Origin: Verrucomicrobiales bacterium | GTDB lineage: Bacteria > Verrucomicrobiota > Verrucomicrobiia > Verrucomicrobiales > V1-33 | Length of the DNA: 5,798 bases | Assembly: GCA_023253575.1 (NCBI GenBank) | Contig: JALRGB010000772.1 | Location: 1 to 5,798 of the forward strand | Direction: 5' to 3' | In this document: positions 1-5,671 of the stretch, in pieces | Layout: the number at the start of each line of letters is the position of its first letter | Position numbering within the stretch: position 1 is the stretch's first letter | The notes under the pieces: model-generated | Told to the model about the DNA's origin: nothing | Database searches by the model: none | The model's input: the letters and a program-made list of their open reading frames with translations, nothing else | Position numbers and translations under genes: made by a program

Positions 1-229
1 CGCCCACGCTCGACCCAAAGGAAAATTCTGCCGCTCTATGGCAACGATCAGCCACGGAGCGCGACCAACCGCCCGGCAACTCAGCGGCTCAGCTGAGGCC
101 CGCCGCCACACATCTTCTACTTGCCGTCCCGAAACCACCCTCCTACAAGAAAGCTCGCCGGCACTCCGCCACCGGCCATTCCCAGCCACTCCACGCCCCA
201 CGTCCCGGCCGACATCACACTCCATTTCC
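1..229. other. Leader region without a supportable gene
   Basis: No convincing gene was found here. Plus-strand frame 2 stays open from 38 into the ABM-like gene, but its first 64 codons read as low-complexity Ser/Thr/Pro/Arg sequence with no family resemblance. Plus-strand frame 3 is open from position 3 to a TGA at 231-233 that overlaps the ABM start as ATGA, so it could be the tail of an upstream gene. I do not recognise that peptide. From about 100 to 229 the plus strand is rich in C and poor in G. A perfect 10-bp palindrome (CTCAGCTGAG) sits at 88-97. No clear -35/-10 pair was found. Confidence 0.4.
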
Positions 230-592
230 ATGAACTATCCAGCCAACGTCGTCACCATCCATCCGTATTTCAAAGTCCACACTGGACACATGGACTCGGC
301 CCGATCCCTGCTCACCGAATTCGTCGCCGCCACTCAGCCCGAACCAGCCTGCCTCTTTTACGAATTCACCATCAATGGCGATGAGGTCTTCTGCCGCGAA
401 GGCTACCTCGGCGCCGAAGGCGTGCAGGCCCATCTAGCCAACGTCGGTCCCATCCTCGACGCCATGCTCAAAATCTCAGACCTGACCCGCCTCGAATTCC
501 ACGGCCCAGCCGAGGAAATCGATAAACTCCGCGAACCACTGGCTGCCCTCAATCCAGCCTGGTTCGTCAAACACAACGGCATCACCCGCTAG
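230..592 (+). CDS. Antibiotic biosynthesis monooxygenase (ABM)-domain-like protein
   Basis: This encodes a 120-residue single-domain protein resembling the dimeric alpha-beta ABM family (ferredoxin-like fold). Members of that family act as cofactor-free monooxygenases or have unknown roles in small-molecule metabolism. Visible blocks are an opening beta strand with TIHPYFKV (9-16), a helix with ARSLLTEFV (24-32), the EPACLFYEF strand (38-46) and CREGY (55-59). A second helix with AHLANVGPIL (67-76) is followed by the tail ALNPAWFV (106-113). No signal peptide is present, so it is probably cytoplasmic. The frame is open back to 38, but I chose the ATG at 230 because homology-like sequence begins there and the upstream codons look non-coding. 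The next ATG, at 290, would remove the first strand. No Shine-Dalgarno is visible. The gene is monocistronic and converges on rsmH. The substrate cannot be inferred. Confidence 0.8.
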   Translation: MNYPANVVTIHPYFKVHTGHMDSARSLLTEFVAATQPEPACLFYEFTINGDEVFCREGYLGAEGVQAHLANVGPILDAMLKISDLTRLEFHGPAEEIDKLREPLAALNPAWFVKHNGITR

Positions 593-625
593 CGCTACCC
601 ACGCGCCCGACTTCATTGGGTGGCG
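593..625. terminator. Hairpin between convergent stops (possible shared terminator)
   Basis: CGCTACCCA (593-601) pairs with TGGGTGGCG (617-625) to give a 9-bp stem with one G-U pair and a 15-nt loop. It begins directly after the ABM-like stop codon and lies 29 bp beyond the rsmH stop on the other strand. Neither side has a T-tract, so it is not a canonical intrinsic terminator. It could slow polymerase or protect 3' ends. The position is suggestive and the structure is only moderate. Confidence 0.3.
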
Positions 626-653
626 ACGCGACATACCTCCCTCCATGGGGCGA

Positions 654-1715
654 TCACGCGCGCACAGCCCAGCGTAAGCGAGCACTGGAGGCGCGCGGAT
701 TGGCGCGGCGTTCGTCAGCGCTTGGGCGCAACAAATCTTCGGTGACGGCAGCATAAATGCCGTCGCGCTGGCCGGCAGCAAAAGCGTGTTTCACCCGCCG
801 GTCTTCGCCGGAGTGAAAACTCAGCATGGCAATGCGGCCGCCGGATTTCACACAAGCAGGCAGCACGCGCAGCAGGTTATCGAGCGCGCTAAATTCATCA
901 TTCACGGCAATGCGCACCGCTTGAAACACACGGCGAGTGCAGGCTTCGGCTTCCTCGGGATCAGTGAGACGCCGGCGAATGGCGTTCACCAGAGCGGTAG
1001 TCGTGGGGAAATCACGCCCAGCCAGCGCCGCCGCCAAGGCCCCAGCCTCCGGCTCATCCGCATTTTCTTCCAAAACGCGGGCCAACGCCTCCGGCGACAC
1101 GGAAGCGAGCCACGCACGCGCAGGCTGGCCGCGCTGCGGGTTCATGCGCATATCCAGAGGCCCGTCATGTTTAAACGAAAACCCGCGCGCCGGATTGTCG
1201 AATTGCATCGATGAGCACCCGAGGTCGGCCAGCAATCCGTCGACCCCGTCATAGTGGCCGGCGGCAGCCAGTATCTTGGGCAGCCCGGCGAAATTAGATC
1301 GATGAATCGCGAGGCTGTCGTCCGGCCACCCGCGTTCAGCCACGAGAGCTCGCAGGCGGGCCTCGGTGCGGGGCAGTTCGACCGGGTCCTGATCGGTGGC
1401 GATGAGCCGTCCGCCCGGCTGCACGGCGGCCAGCAGCTCCCGGGTATGACCGCCATGGCCGAGGGTGGCGTCGACCACGATGTCACCGGGCTGCAGCCGC
1501 AGGATGCCCACGATTTCGCTCACCATGATCGGGATGTGACTGCCCGCCGGCGTTTTACCTGATGCGACGACTTTGGCAAACGTCGCGGGATCGCGGGTCG
1601 GATCCAGCTCCTTGTATTTCTGGTCGAACCGCCGCGGGTTTTTTCCAGAATAGCGCACCCGGCGCCGATGAGGCACTCCGTCGGGCCCCGGAGGGACGGA
1701 TGATTCAGAATTCAT
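654..1715 (-). CDS. rsmH: 16S rRNA (cytosine(1402)-N(4))-methyltransferase RsmH
   Basis: RsmH (MraW) uses S-adenosylmethionine to methylate N4 of C1402 in the decoding centre of 16S rRNA, acting on the small subunit in the cytoplasm. The 353-residue product has the family motifs in order. These are the SAM-binding DATLGHGGHT (82-91), the acidic DQD (108-110), DLGCSSMQFD (164-173) and GFSFKHDGPLDMRM (178-191). They are followed by FQAVRIAVNDE (264-274), SFHSGEDRRVK (299-309) and the C-terminal RANPRASSARLR (338-349). The catalytic core begins near residue 61. The first 60 residues are a basic extension (HRRRVRYSGKNPRRF at 16-30) that is absent from the roughly 310-residue enterobacterial enzyme and that I recall from other PVC and related lineages. 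The ATG at 1715 keeps this whole extension and no good Shine-Dalgarno marks it. None of the usual dcw neighbours (mraZ, ftsL, ftsI, mur genes) is in the window. Function is near certain; the exact start is less so. Confidence 0.96.
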   Translation of the reverse strand: MNSESSVPPGPDGVPHRRRVRYSGKNPRRFDQKYKELDPTRDPATFAKVVASGKTPAGSHIPIMVSEIVGILRLQPGDIVVDATLGHGGHTRELLAAVQPGGRLIATDQDPVELPRTEARLRALVAERGWPDDSLAIHRSNFAGLPKILAAAGHYDGVDGLLADLGCSSMQFDNPARGFSFKHDGPLDMRMNPQRGQPARAWLASVSPEALARVLEENADEPEAGALAAALAGRDFPTTTALVNAIRRRLTDPEEAEACTRRVFQAVRIAVNDEFSALDNLLRVLPACVKSGGRIAMLSFHSGEDRRVKHAFAAGQRDGIYAAVTEDLLRPSADERRANPRASSARLRWAVRA

Positions 1716-1851
1716 ATGGCTGCAGCAATTCTCCCGCTTTCGCCGTCAGCGCCACGGCCATTTCTTTTGGATGATGAAATGGCTTGCAGTCGCGCGCCTC
1801 GACAAAGGCGCGGATCCGGGCGGTCAGATCGGCAATAGTGAGCCGCGGCCA
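1705..1851 (-). pseudogene. Remnant of a MazG-like nucleotide pyrophosphohydrolase (N-terminal part only)
   Basis: The minus-strand frame between the DUF1080 stop (1852-1854) and a TGA at 1705-1707 encodes about 45 residues resembling the start of MazG-like NTP pyrophosphohydrolases, which cleave (d)NTPs to the monophosphate and PPi. It begins at LTIADL (from 1842) and includes RIRAFVEARD, FHHPKEMAVAL and AGELLQPYEF. In intact relatives as I remember them, these read like RIRAFVEERDW, FHxPKNLAMAL and EAAELLEHFQW. The first glutamate of the ExxE metal-binding motif appears as Lys and the second is kept. The second half with the ExxD motif is missing, and no other frame continues it into rsmH. 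The frame has no ATG at its start. An ATG at 1850-1852 overlaps the DUF1080 stop as TAATG but is one base out of frame, as if a single base had been gained in the GC-rich run after it. The frame ends inside the first codons of rsmH. The family call rests on motif memory, not an alignment. Confidence 0.6.
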
Positions 1852-2628
1852 TTACAGCTTCTTCAGCATGATGTCTTTGAATTGAACCGTCATCGGCTCG
1901 CCAGAGCGCAGTTGCAAACCGAGCGCCCCCTTGAGATCAAAGTGACCGGCCTCTTCGTCGGTCAATTCTGAACAAACTACTCCATTGATGCTTAAAGTAA
2001 TATGCTGTCCGCGAGCTGTGATGTGATACTCGTTCCATTCCCCGGCCGGTTTCAAAGTGGCCGTCGCTCCGAGGTCAGTGGCCGTGCGGCGCCCGGCTGC
2101 ATCGATGACTGTTTTTTTGCCATTGGCGGTCAGCAGTTCCCCGCCGGTGCGAGTGTGCAGTTCGTCGCAAACGCCGCCCAGATAAGGTCCGTCTTGATAA
2201 ATATCCGCCTGATAACCGACCGCCAAACCGTCCGGTTTGAAAACACTGCGGAATTGCACCCCAGAATTGCATCCATTGCCTGCCGCGCGGAAATGGAGCT
2301 TGAGCTCGAAGTCAGTCACCTCCCCACCCTGCCACACCATAAATTGGTTCGAGCGGCAGGGATGATCCGCCGTCGATTGCCCGGTAATGGCGCCATCGCG
2401 CACTGACCAATAAGTCATGTCGAGCGCGTTCCAGCCAGACAACGACTGGCCGTCAAAAATCCGCTCAAACCCCTCCTCCGCCCGGGGCTCACCCGCGGCC
2501 TTTGGCGAGGCCGCCGACACCGTATCCCCACTTGATTTCGATGGTGTTGACTCCGGAGCGGCCATGGCCACCGGACCAGCGCAGCAGCACAGGATCAGGC
2601 AGGTCGGAAAAAATCGTGATATCATCAT
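1852..2628 (-). CDS. Secreted DUF1080 (3-keto-disaccharide hydrolase-like) protein
   Basis: This encodes a 258-residue exported protein with one concanavalin-like jelly-roll domain of the DUF1080 family. Some members hydrolyse 3-keto-glycosides; many have no assigned substrate. A signal peptide is visible (MMISRFFPTCLILCCC, then AMA-A near residues 21-24, a plausible signal peptidase I site). The three cysteines do not form a proper lipobox. A Ser/Pro/Ala-rich linker (25-50) follows. Family blocks are FDGQSLSGW (58-66), YWSVRDGAITGQ (73-84), SGVQFRS (122-128), GYQADI (138-143), DELHTRTGGELL (155-166), NEYHITARGQHITLSING (199-216) and GALGLQLRSGEPMTVQFKDI (234-253). The frame is open to an ATG at 2730. 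I chose 2628, or the adjacent ATG at 2625, because the signal peptide starts there and the extra residues are charged and unlike an export leader. It is divergent from the hydrolase gene and lies upstream of rsmH on the same strand. Confidence 0.88.
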   Translation of the reverse strand: MMISRFFPTCLILCCCAGPVAMAAPESTPSKSSGDTVSAASPKAAGEPRAEEGFERIFDGQSLSGWNALDMTYWSVRDGAITGQSTADHPCRSNQFMVWQGGEVTDFELKLHFRAAGNGCNSGVQFRSVFKPDGLAVGYQADIYQDGPYLGGVCDELHTRTGGELLTANGKKTVIDAAGRRTATDLGATATLKPAGEWNEYHITARGQHITLSINGVVCSELTDEEAGHFDLKGALGLQLRSGEPMTVQFKDIMLKKL

Positions 2629-2842
2629 GTGAGGGCGAGCGAGTTGTGGAGTTGGGCCAGAAACCATCGAGCGCCCTTCGTCCATTTTTTTACTGCGGAA
2701 AAGGCACCCTAGCAATTTTACAGGACGCAAGAGACATCAGCAGAAGGCGCTCTGCAGGTCAAGCTATCAGTGGAAGCCCTCCTGCATTCCATGCGCCTGA
2801 TTTTTCTTTCACCGCGGGCGGGGTCGCCGTTAGGGTGACCCC
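2629..2842. promoter_or_regulatory. Divergent intergenic region, presumed promoters for both flanking genes
   Basis: This 214-bp gap separates two genes pointing outward, so both promoters should lie in it. For the minus-strand gene, TAAAAT (2715-2720 on the complement) is a 5/6 match to a -10 box, but nothing at the right distance resembles a -35. For the plus-strand gene no good sigma-70-like pair was found. T-rich runs at about 2684-2692 and 2800-2810 stand out from the GC-rich surroundings. That transcription starts here is inferred from gene orientation; the specific boxes are weak. Confidence 0.4.
2820..2842 (+). promoter_or_regulatory. Hairpin abutting the hydrolase start codon
   Basis: GGGGTCGCC (2820-2828) pairs with GGTGACCCC (2834-2842) to form a fully paired 9-bp stem with one G-U pair and a 5-nt loop (GTTAG). 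Its last base is immediately before the ATG at 2843. The only Shine-Dalgarno-like bases, AGGG at 2832-2835, lie partly in the loop and partly in the 3' arm. In mRNA the structure would hinder ribosome access to that start. The hairpin is directly visible. A regulatory role, or use as a DNA-level operator, is inference. Confidence 0.5.
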
Positions 2843-3385
2843 ATGATGCCATCTCGTCTTCATTCGGTCTTCTGCGTTGTGATGGGATTACTCGTTGGCG
2901 TGGGCTCAATGCCGGGACAGTCGCTCGATCAAACCACCGCTCTACCCCCGGGCGAAGACTGGTCAGAACGCATGCAAGTCGGGGCTCACCGCTTCATTGA
3001 ACGCATGATCGCCCAAGCTCCGGGCCGCCGCGCCGAACGCTGGCGTCTCGACACCACCTCAGCTCAGGCCTTGGTCGCCTCTGCCGCCGAACCGCGCCGG
3101 CGGCTGGGTACGATGCTCGGATTGGTGGACGAGCGGGTCCGTCCCGTGGTCATGGAACGTTTTGGCGACGACGATAATCCAGCGCTGGCCGGAAATTTTA
3201 CCGGTGGATCGATCTGGCAAGTCCGTTGGACGGTGCTGCCTGGATTTCACGCCGAGGGCCTACTGATGGAGCCAATTGGTCCTCCGAAGGCGCATCTTAT
3301 CCTGCTCCCTGATGCAGCCAGGCGAGCGTCGACCGGTCGTCGTTTGCCAGCACGGGCTCGAGAACGTCCCGGCCGAAACCATTGA
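2843..3385 (+). CDS. N-terminal part of a secreted alpha/beta hydrolase, out of frame with its catalytic part
   Basis: This 180-codon frame starts with an export signal (MMPSRLHSVF then a hydrophobic run, residues 8-21). It continues with a region typical of large PVC esterase or dienelactone-hydrolase-like proteins: RRRLGTMLGLVDERV (85-99), MERFGDDDNPALAG (104-117), QVRWTVLPGFHAEGLLMEP (126-144) and HLILLPDA (151-158). After residue 158 (codon ending at 3316) the frame becomes an arginine-rich nonsense tail and stops at 3385. The family-like sequence then continues one frame over, from about 3315. The fragment carries no nucleophile elbow and should not be catalytic alone. The start at 2843 is followed directly by another ATG at 2846, and the hairpin at 2820-2842 touches it. 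The cause could be a real frameshift or deletion, or an assembly error. Confidence 0.75.
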   Translation: MMPSRLHSVFCVVMGLLVGVGSMPGQSLDQTTALPPGEDWSERMQVGAHRFIERMIAQAPGRRAERWRLDTTSAQALVASAAEPRRRLGTMLGLVDERVRPVVMERFGDDDNPALAGNFTGGSIWQVRWTVLPGFHAEGLLMEPIGPPKAHLILLPDAARRASTGRRLPARARERPGRNH

Positions 3386-4046
3386 GCCTGGAAAGTGGGT
3401 CGGAGCCAGCGACTTCGCGGCCCGGCTTGCCGACCGCGGATTCATCACCTTTGCGCCGCACAATCTCTACCGCCATGGCGAAAGATTCCGTCAGCTCCAC
3501 CGCAAAGCCAACACCATCGGGGCTTCCCTTTACTCACTGATCACCGCCCAGCACGAACAATGGCTCACGTGGTTGTCGTCCCGACCGGAGGTGGATGCTA
3601 GCCGCATCGGTTTTTACGGAATCAGCTACGGAGGGACAACCGCCATGTTCGTCCCACCAACCGTCGAAGGATACGCCTTGTCCATCTGCTGCGCCAATTT
3701 CAATCAATGGACCCGCATGGTCGCCGGCACCGAGGCCATGGGCTACATGTTCACCGGTCAGTGGGAGTTCCCTCATTTCAATATGGGCGGGACTTTCAGC
3801 CATGCCGAGCTGGCGTTTCTGATGATACCCCGCCCGTTCATGGTCGAACGGGGGCAGCACGACTCGGTGGCCCTCAGTTCCGAAGTCGCCAGTGAGTTCG
3901 CCAAAGTGCAATGGCTCTACGACCAATTTGGCCTCGGCGATCGAACGACGCTCGAAGTTTTTTCCGGGGGGCATTGCATCAATGGCGAAGGCACCTTCGA
4001 CTTCCTCCACCGCCATCTCAATTGGCCCGCTCCACTGCAACAATAA
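3312..4046 (+). CDS. Catalytic alpha/beta hydrolase (dienelactone hydrolase/acetyl-xylan-esterase-like) domain, 3' part of a split gene
   Basis: The frame is open from an ATG at 3276, but family-like sequence starts only at the ATG at 3312 (MQPGERRPVVVCQHGLEN). It then runs unbroken for 244 codons to TAA at 4044-4046. With residues numbered from 3312, the oxyanion-region QHG is at 13-15. FAARLADRGFITFAPHN (36-52) and the nucleophile elbow GISYGG follow, with Ser105 encoded at 3624-3626. The PRPFMVERGQHD loop ends in a probable catalytic Asp184, and GGHCINGEGTF carries a probable catalytic His221. FLHRHLNWP (231-239) closes the domain. The full set of active-site motifs suggests the domain was recently under selection. 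Relatives are usually exported esterases acting on esterified sugars or polysaccharides, and the substrate here is unknown. Translated alone it would lack a signal peptide and stay in the cytoplasm. It probably belongs with the preceding frame as one disrupted gene. Confidence 0.82.
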   Translation: MQPGERRPVVVCQHGLENVPAETIEPGKWVGASDFAARLADRGFITFAPHNLYRHGERFRQLHRKANTIGASLYSLITAQHEQWLTWLSSRPEVDASRIGFYGISYGGTTAMFVPPTVEGYALSICCANFNQWTRMVAGTEAMGYMFTGQWEFPHFNMGGTFSHAELAFLMIPRPFMVERGQHDSVALSSEVASEFAKVQWLYDQFGLGDRTTLEVFSGGHCINGEGTFDFLHRHLNWPAPLQQ

Positions 4047-4061
4047 TCCTGTAAGCAGGGA
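4047..4061 (+). terminator. Weak hairpin directly after the hydrolase stop
   Basis: TCCTG (4047-4051), loop TAAG, and CAGGGA (4056-4061) pair with one bulged G immediately after the TAA. What follows is A/T-rich (GATAAATTAAAAATACTT) but not a clean T-tract. It is a possible 3'-end structure for the hydrolase transcript, with low confidence. Confidence 0.25.
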
Positions 4062-4084
4062 TGATAAATTAAAAATACTTCAAG

Positions 4085-4106
4085 TTATTCATTATCAATG
4101 GAATAA
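4085..4106. repeat. AT-rich imperfect inverted repeat
   Basis: TTATTCATT (4085-4093) and AATGGAATAA (4097-4106) form a 9-bp stem with one bulged G and a 3-nt loop. It lies in an AT-rich patch (about 4062-4115) that contrasts with the GC-rich surroundings. No gene covers it. It may be a transcript-end structure or a protein-binding palindrome. Confidence 0.4.
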
Positions 4107-4152
4107 GCGAATTTGAGGAATGATTCATCACTCACCCCGCGGGTGAATTTGG

Positions 4153-4173
4153 AAAAGCCACCATCGGTGTGGC
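4153..4173 (-). terminator. Candidate intrinsic terminator of the DUF1553-DUF1501 operon
   Basis: Read on the minus strand, GCCAC (4173-4169), a 7-nt loop and GTGGC (4161-4157) form a stem followed directly by TTTT (4156-4153). It lies about 50 nt past the DUF1501 stop at 4226-4228. The stem is only 5 bp and the T-run is short, so this is a modest candidate. A second small hairpin, TCACCC/GGGTGA at 4132-4146, lies further downstream. Confidence 0.4.
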
Positions 4174-4225
4174 GGGGCCTCGAGTCCAAAGAGGAACGCC
4201 CCTACGTGACGCGGACGCAGAGCGA

Positions 4226-5671
4226 CTAGCCGAGTAATTCGCTCACGAGGCGGGCCGACTGGCCGTCGGTCAGGCTGGCGGCCAGACCGTTGCGTTTGTA
4301 AGTGAGGGATTCGTGTTCGATACCAAACTGATGAAGCAGGGTGGCGTGGTAATCGCTGTGGCTGACGCGGTCGATGACGGCGTGGTGCCCCCATTCGTCG
4401 GTGGCGCCATGGACGTGGCCGCCGCGAAACCCACCGCCAGCCATCCACATGGAAAAGCCGTGCGTGTTATGATCGCGCCCCCATTTTTCCGGCCCACCAT
4501 CATTTTGCAGCACAGGCAAACGCCCCATTTCCCCGCCCCAGTGAACCACAGTAGAATCAAGCAGGCCGCGCTGCTTCAAATCCTTGACGAGAGCGGCGGT
4601 AGGTTGATCGGTGGCCGCGCACAAGGCAGGTAGGGCGGAAACCATTGCGCCATGCTGATCCCACGACTGGCCGACATTAAAGACTTGGACAAAACGCACC
4701 CCCCTCTCGACGAGCCGCCGGGCGATCAGGCAGCGCGTTCCATAATCGCGAGTAACTTCTTTATCAATGCCGTAGAGAGATTTGATATAATCCGGCTCAT
4801 TACTGACGTCGAGAGCCTCCCGGGCGGCCGTCTGCATGTGAGCGGCGCGCTCGTAGCTGGCGAGCCGAGCATTCAGGTCATGGTTTCCGGGATGGTCATC
4901 GGCGTGCTCCTGATTCAGCTTCCGCAGCAACTCGAGCTGGCTAGCCTGATGGGCTCCGGCCAAATGTTCCGGCGGATCGAGATTTAAGATTCTGGGCTCA
5001 GTAGGGCGGATATGCGTCCCTTGGAACACGCTCGGAAGCCAGCCACTTGTCCAATTTTCTCCGTGCATCAGAGGCATGCCGGATGGGTGGGTCAGTGCGA
5101 CGTAGGCCGGCAGTTCCTGCGTTTCGGCGCCGAGGCCGTAGGTTAGCCATGACCCGAGGGTCGGCCGCCCCGGCGTGGCCCGACCCGTCTGCAGCGCGTA
5201 CATCGACTGACCGTGATTATTCACGTCCGTATGCATCGACCGTATCAAACAAACATCATCAGCAATGCTTCCAAGGTGCGGCAGCAGCTCACTGAGTTCC
5301 ATGCCACACTGCCCCTGCGGAGAGAATTTCCACGGACTGCCAAATACTTTGTTGGAGGCCTCGGCAGCATTGTCATATTTCACCTCACCAGGGAACTTCT
5401 GAAGATGGTATTGAGTCAGTGCGGGTTTGGGATCAAAAAGGTCCATGTGGCTAGGACCACCGATCATGAAGAGAGAAATCATGGCCCGGGCGCGGGCCGG
5501 CTGTTTGGGCTGGCGTGGGTTCAGATCGAAGCTGGTCGGCTGCAATTCCGGGCGCACGGGGGCGGCGAGCAGCCCGTCCTGATTGAGGAGCCACGGCAAC
5601 GCCACAGCGCGCCCAAGATTGAAGGCGCTGGCTCGCATGAAATGGCGGCGGGAACAAAACGTGGCACTCAT
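4226..5671 (-). CDS. Exported DUF1501 protein (sulfatase-like fold)
   Basis: This 481-residue DUF1501 protein belongs to a family expanded in Planctomycetota and Verrucomicrobiota. It is distantly related to the alkaline phosphatase/sulfatase superfamily, and its activity is not established. The N-terminus has a twin-arginine-like motif, SRRHFMRAS (7-15), then a moderately hydrophobic stretch to about 36, suggesting Tat export. Family blocks are FMIGGPSHMDLFDPKP (68-83), SMHTDVNNHGQSMYALQTG (145-163), TLGSWLTYGLG (171-181), the internal SWDQHG (336-341), VVHWGGEMGRLP (375-386), GRDHNTHGFSMWMAGGG (398-414), DEWGHHAV (425-432) and HATLLHQFGI (442-451). Length is usual and no motif is missing. 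The start is fixed by the ATGA overlap with the DUF1553 stop (5668-5671), which implies translational coupling; no Shine-Dalgarno is needed or seen. Its partner in PVC genomes is normally the cytochrome-c/DUF1549/DUF1553 protein, as here. Confidence 0.95.
   Translation of the reverse strand: MSATFCSRRHFMRASAFNLGRAVALPWLLNQDGLLAAPVRPELQPTSFDLNPRQPKQPARARAMISLFMIGGPSHMDLFDPKPALTQYHLQKFPGEVKYDNAAEASNKVFGSPWKFSPQGQCGMELSELLPHLGSIADDVCLIRSMHTDVNNHGQSMYALQTGRATPGRPTLGSWLTYGLGAETQELPAYVALTHPSGMPLMHGENWTSGWLPSVFQGTHIRPTEPRILNLDPPEHLAGAHQASQLELLRKLNQEHADDHPGNHDLNARLASYERAAHMQTAAREALDVSNEPDYIKSLYGIDKEVTRDYGTRCLIARRLVERGVRFVQVFNVGQSWDQHGAMVSALPALCAATDQPTAALVKDLKQRGLLDSTVVHWGGEMGRLPVLQNDGGPEKWGRDHNTHGFSMWMAGGGFRGGHVHGATDEWGHHAVIDRVSHSDYHATLLHQFGIEHESLTYKRNGLAASLTDGQSARLVSELLG

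Noticed and set aside
38..229. 64-codon N-terminal extension of the ABM-like gene from the ATG at 38.
   Set aside because: It is a low-complexity Ser/Thr/Pro/Arg peptide with no signal-peptide features, and the family domain begins right at the ATG at 230.
786..1562. Long plus-strand frames opposite rsmH (786-1214, 937-1254, 1254-1562).
   Set aside because: They are antisense shadows of a strongly conserved rsmH in GC-rich DNA and show no recognisable motifs.
1708..1725. EcoRI (GAATTC), NdeI (CATATG) and PstI (CTGCAG) sites packed together at the rsmH start, like a vector polylinker.
   Set aside because: The flanks read as natural MazG-like and RsmH coding sequence with no vector sequence nearby. 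Three palindromic hexamers in 18 bp can arise by chance.
2629..2730. 34-residue N-terminal extension of the DUF1080 protein from the ATG at 2730.
   Set aside because: It would bury the signal peptide internally, and it covers the likely promoter region.
3305..3335. Programmed +1 frameshifting in the hydrolase.
   Set aside because: There is no recognisable slippery site with a stop codon or downstream stimulator at the junction. A deletion, an indel or a sequence error is simpler.
3534..4043. 169-codon minus-strand frame opposite the hydrolase.
   Set aside because: The plus-strand frame carries all the alpha/beta hydrolase motifs, so this is a mirror frame.
4526..4549. EMGRLP in DUF1501 instead of the better-known EFGRTP, considered as an active-site change.
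   Set aside because: I recall EMGRLP with the following NDGG/GRDHNT context as a common variant within the family, so it is not unusual.
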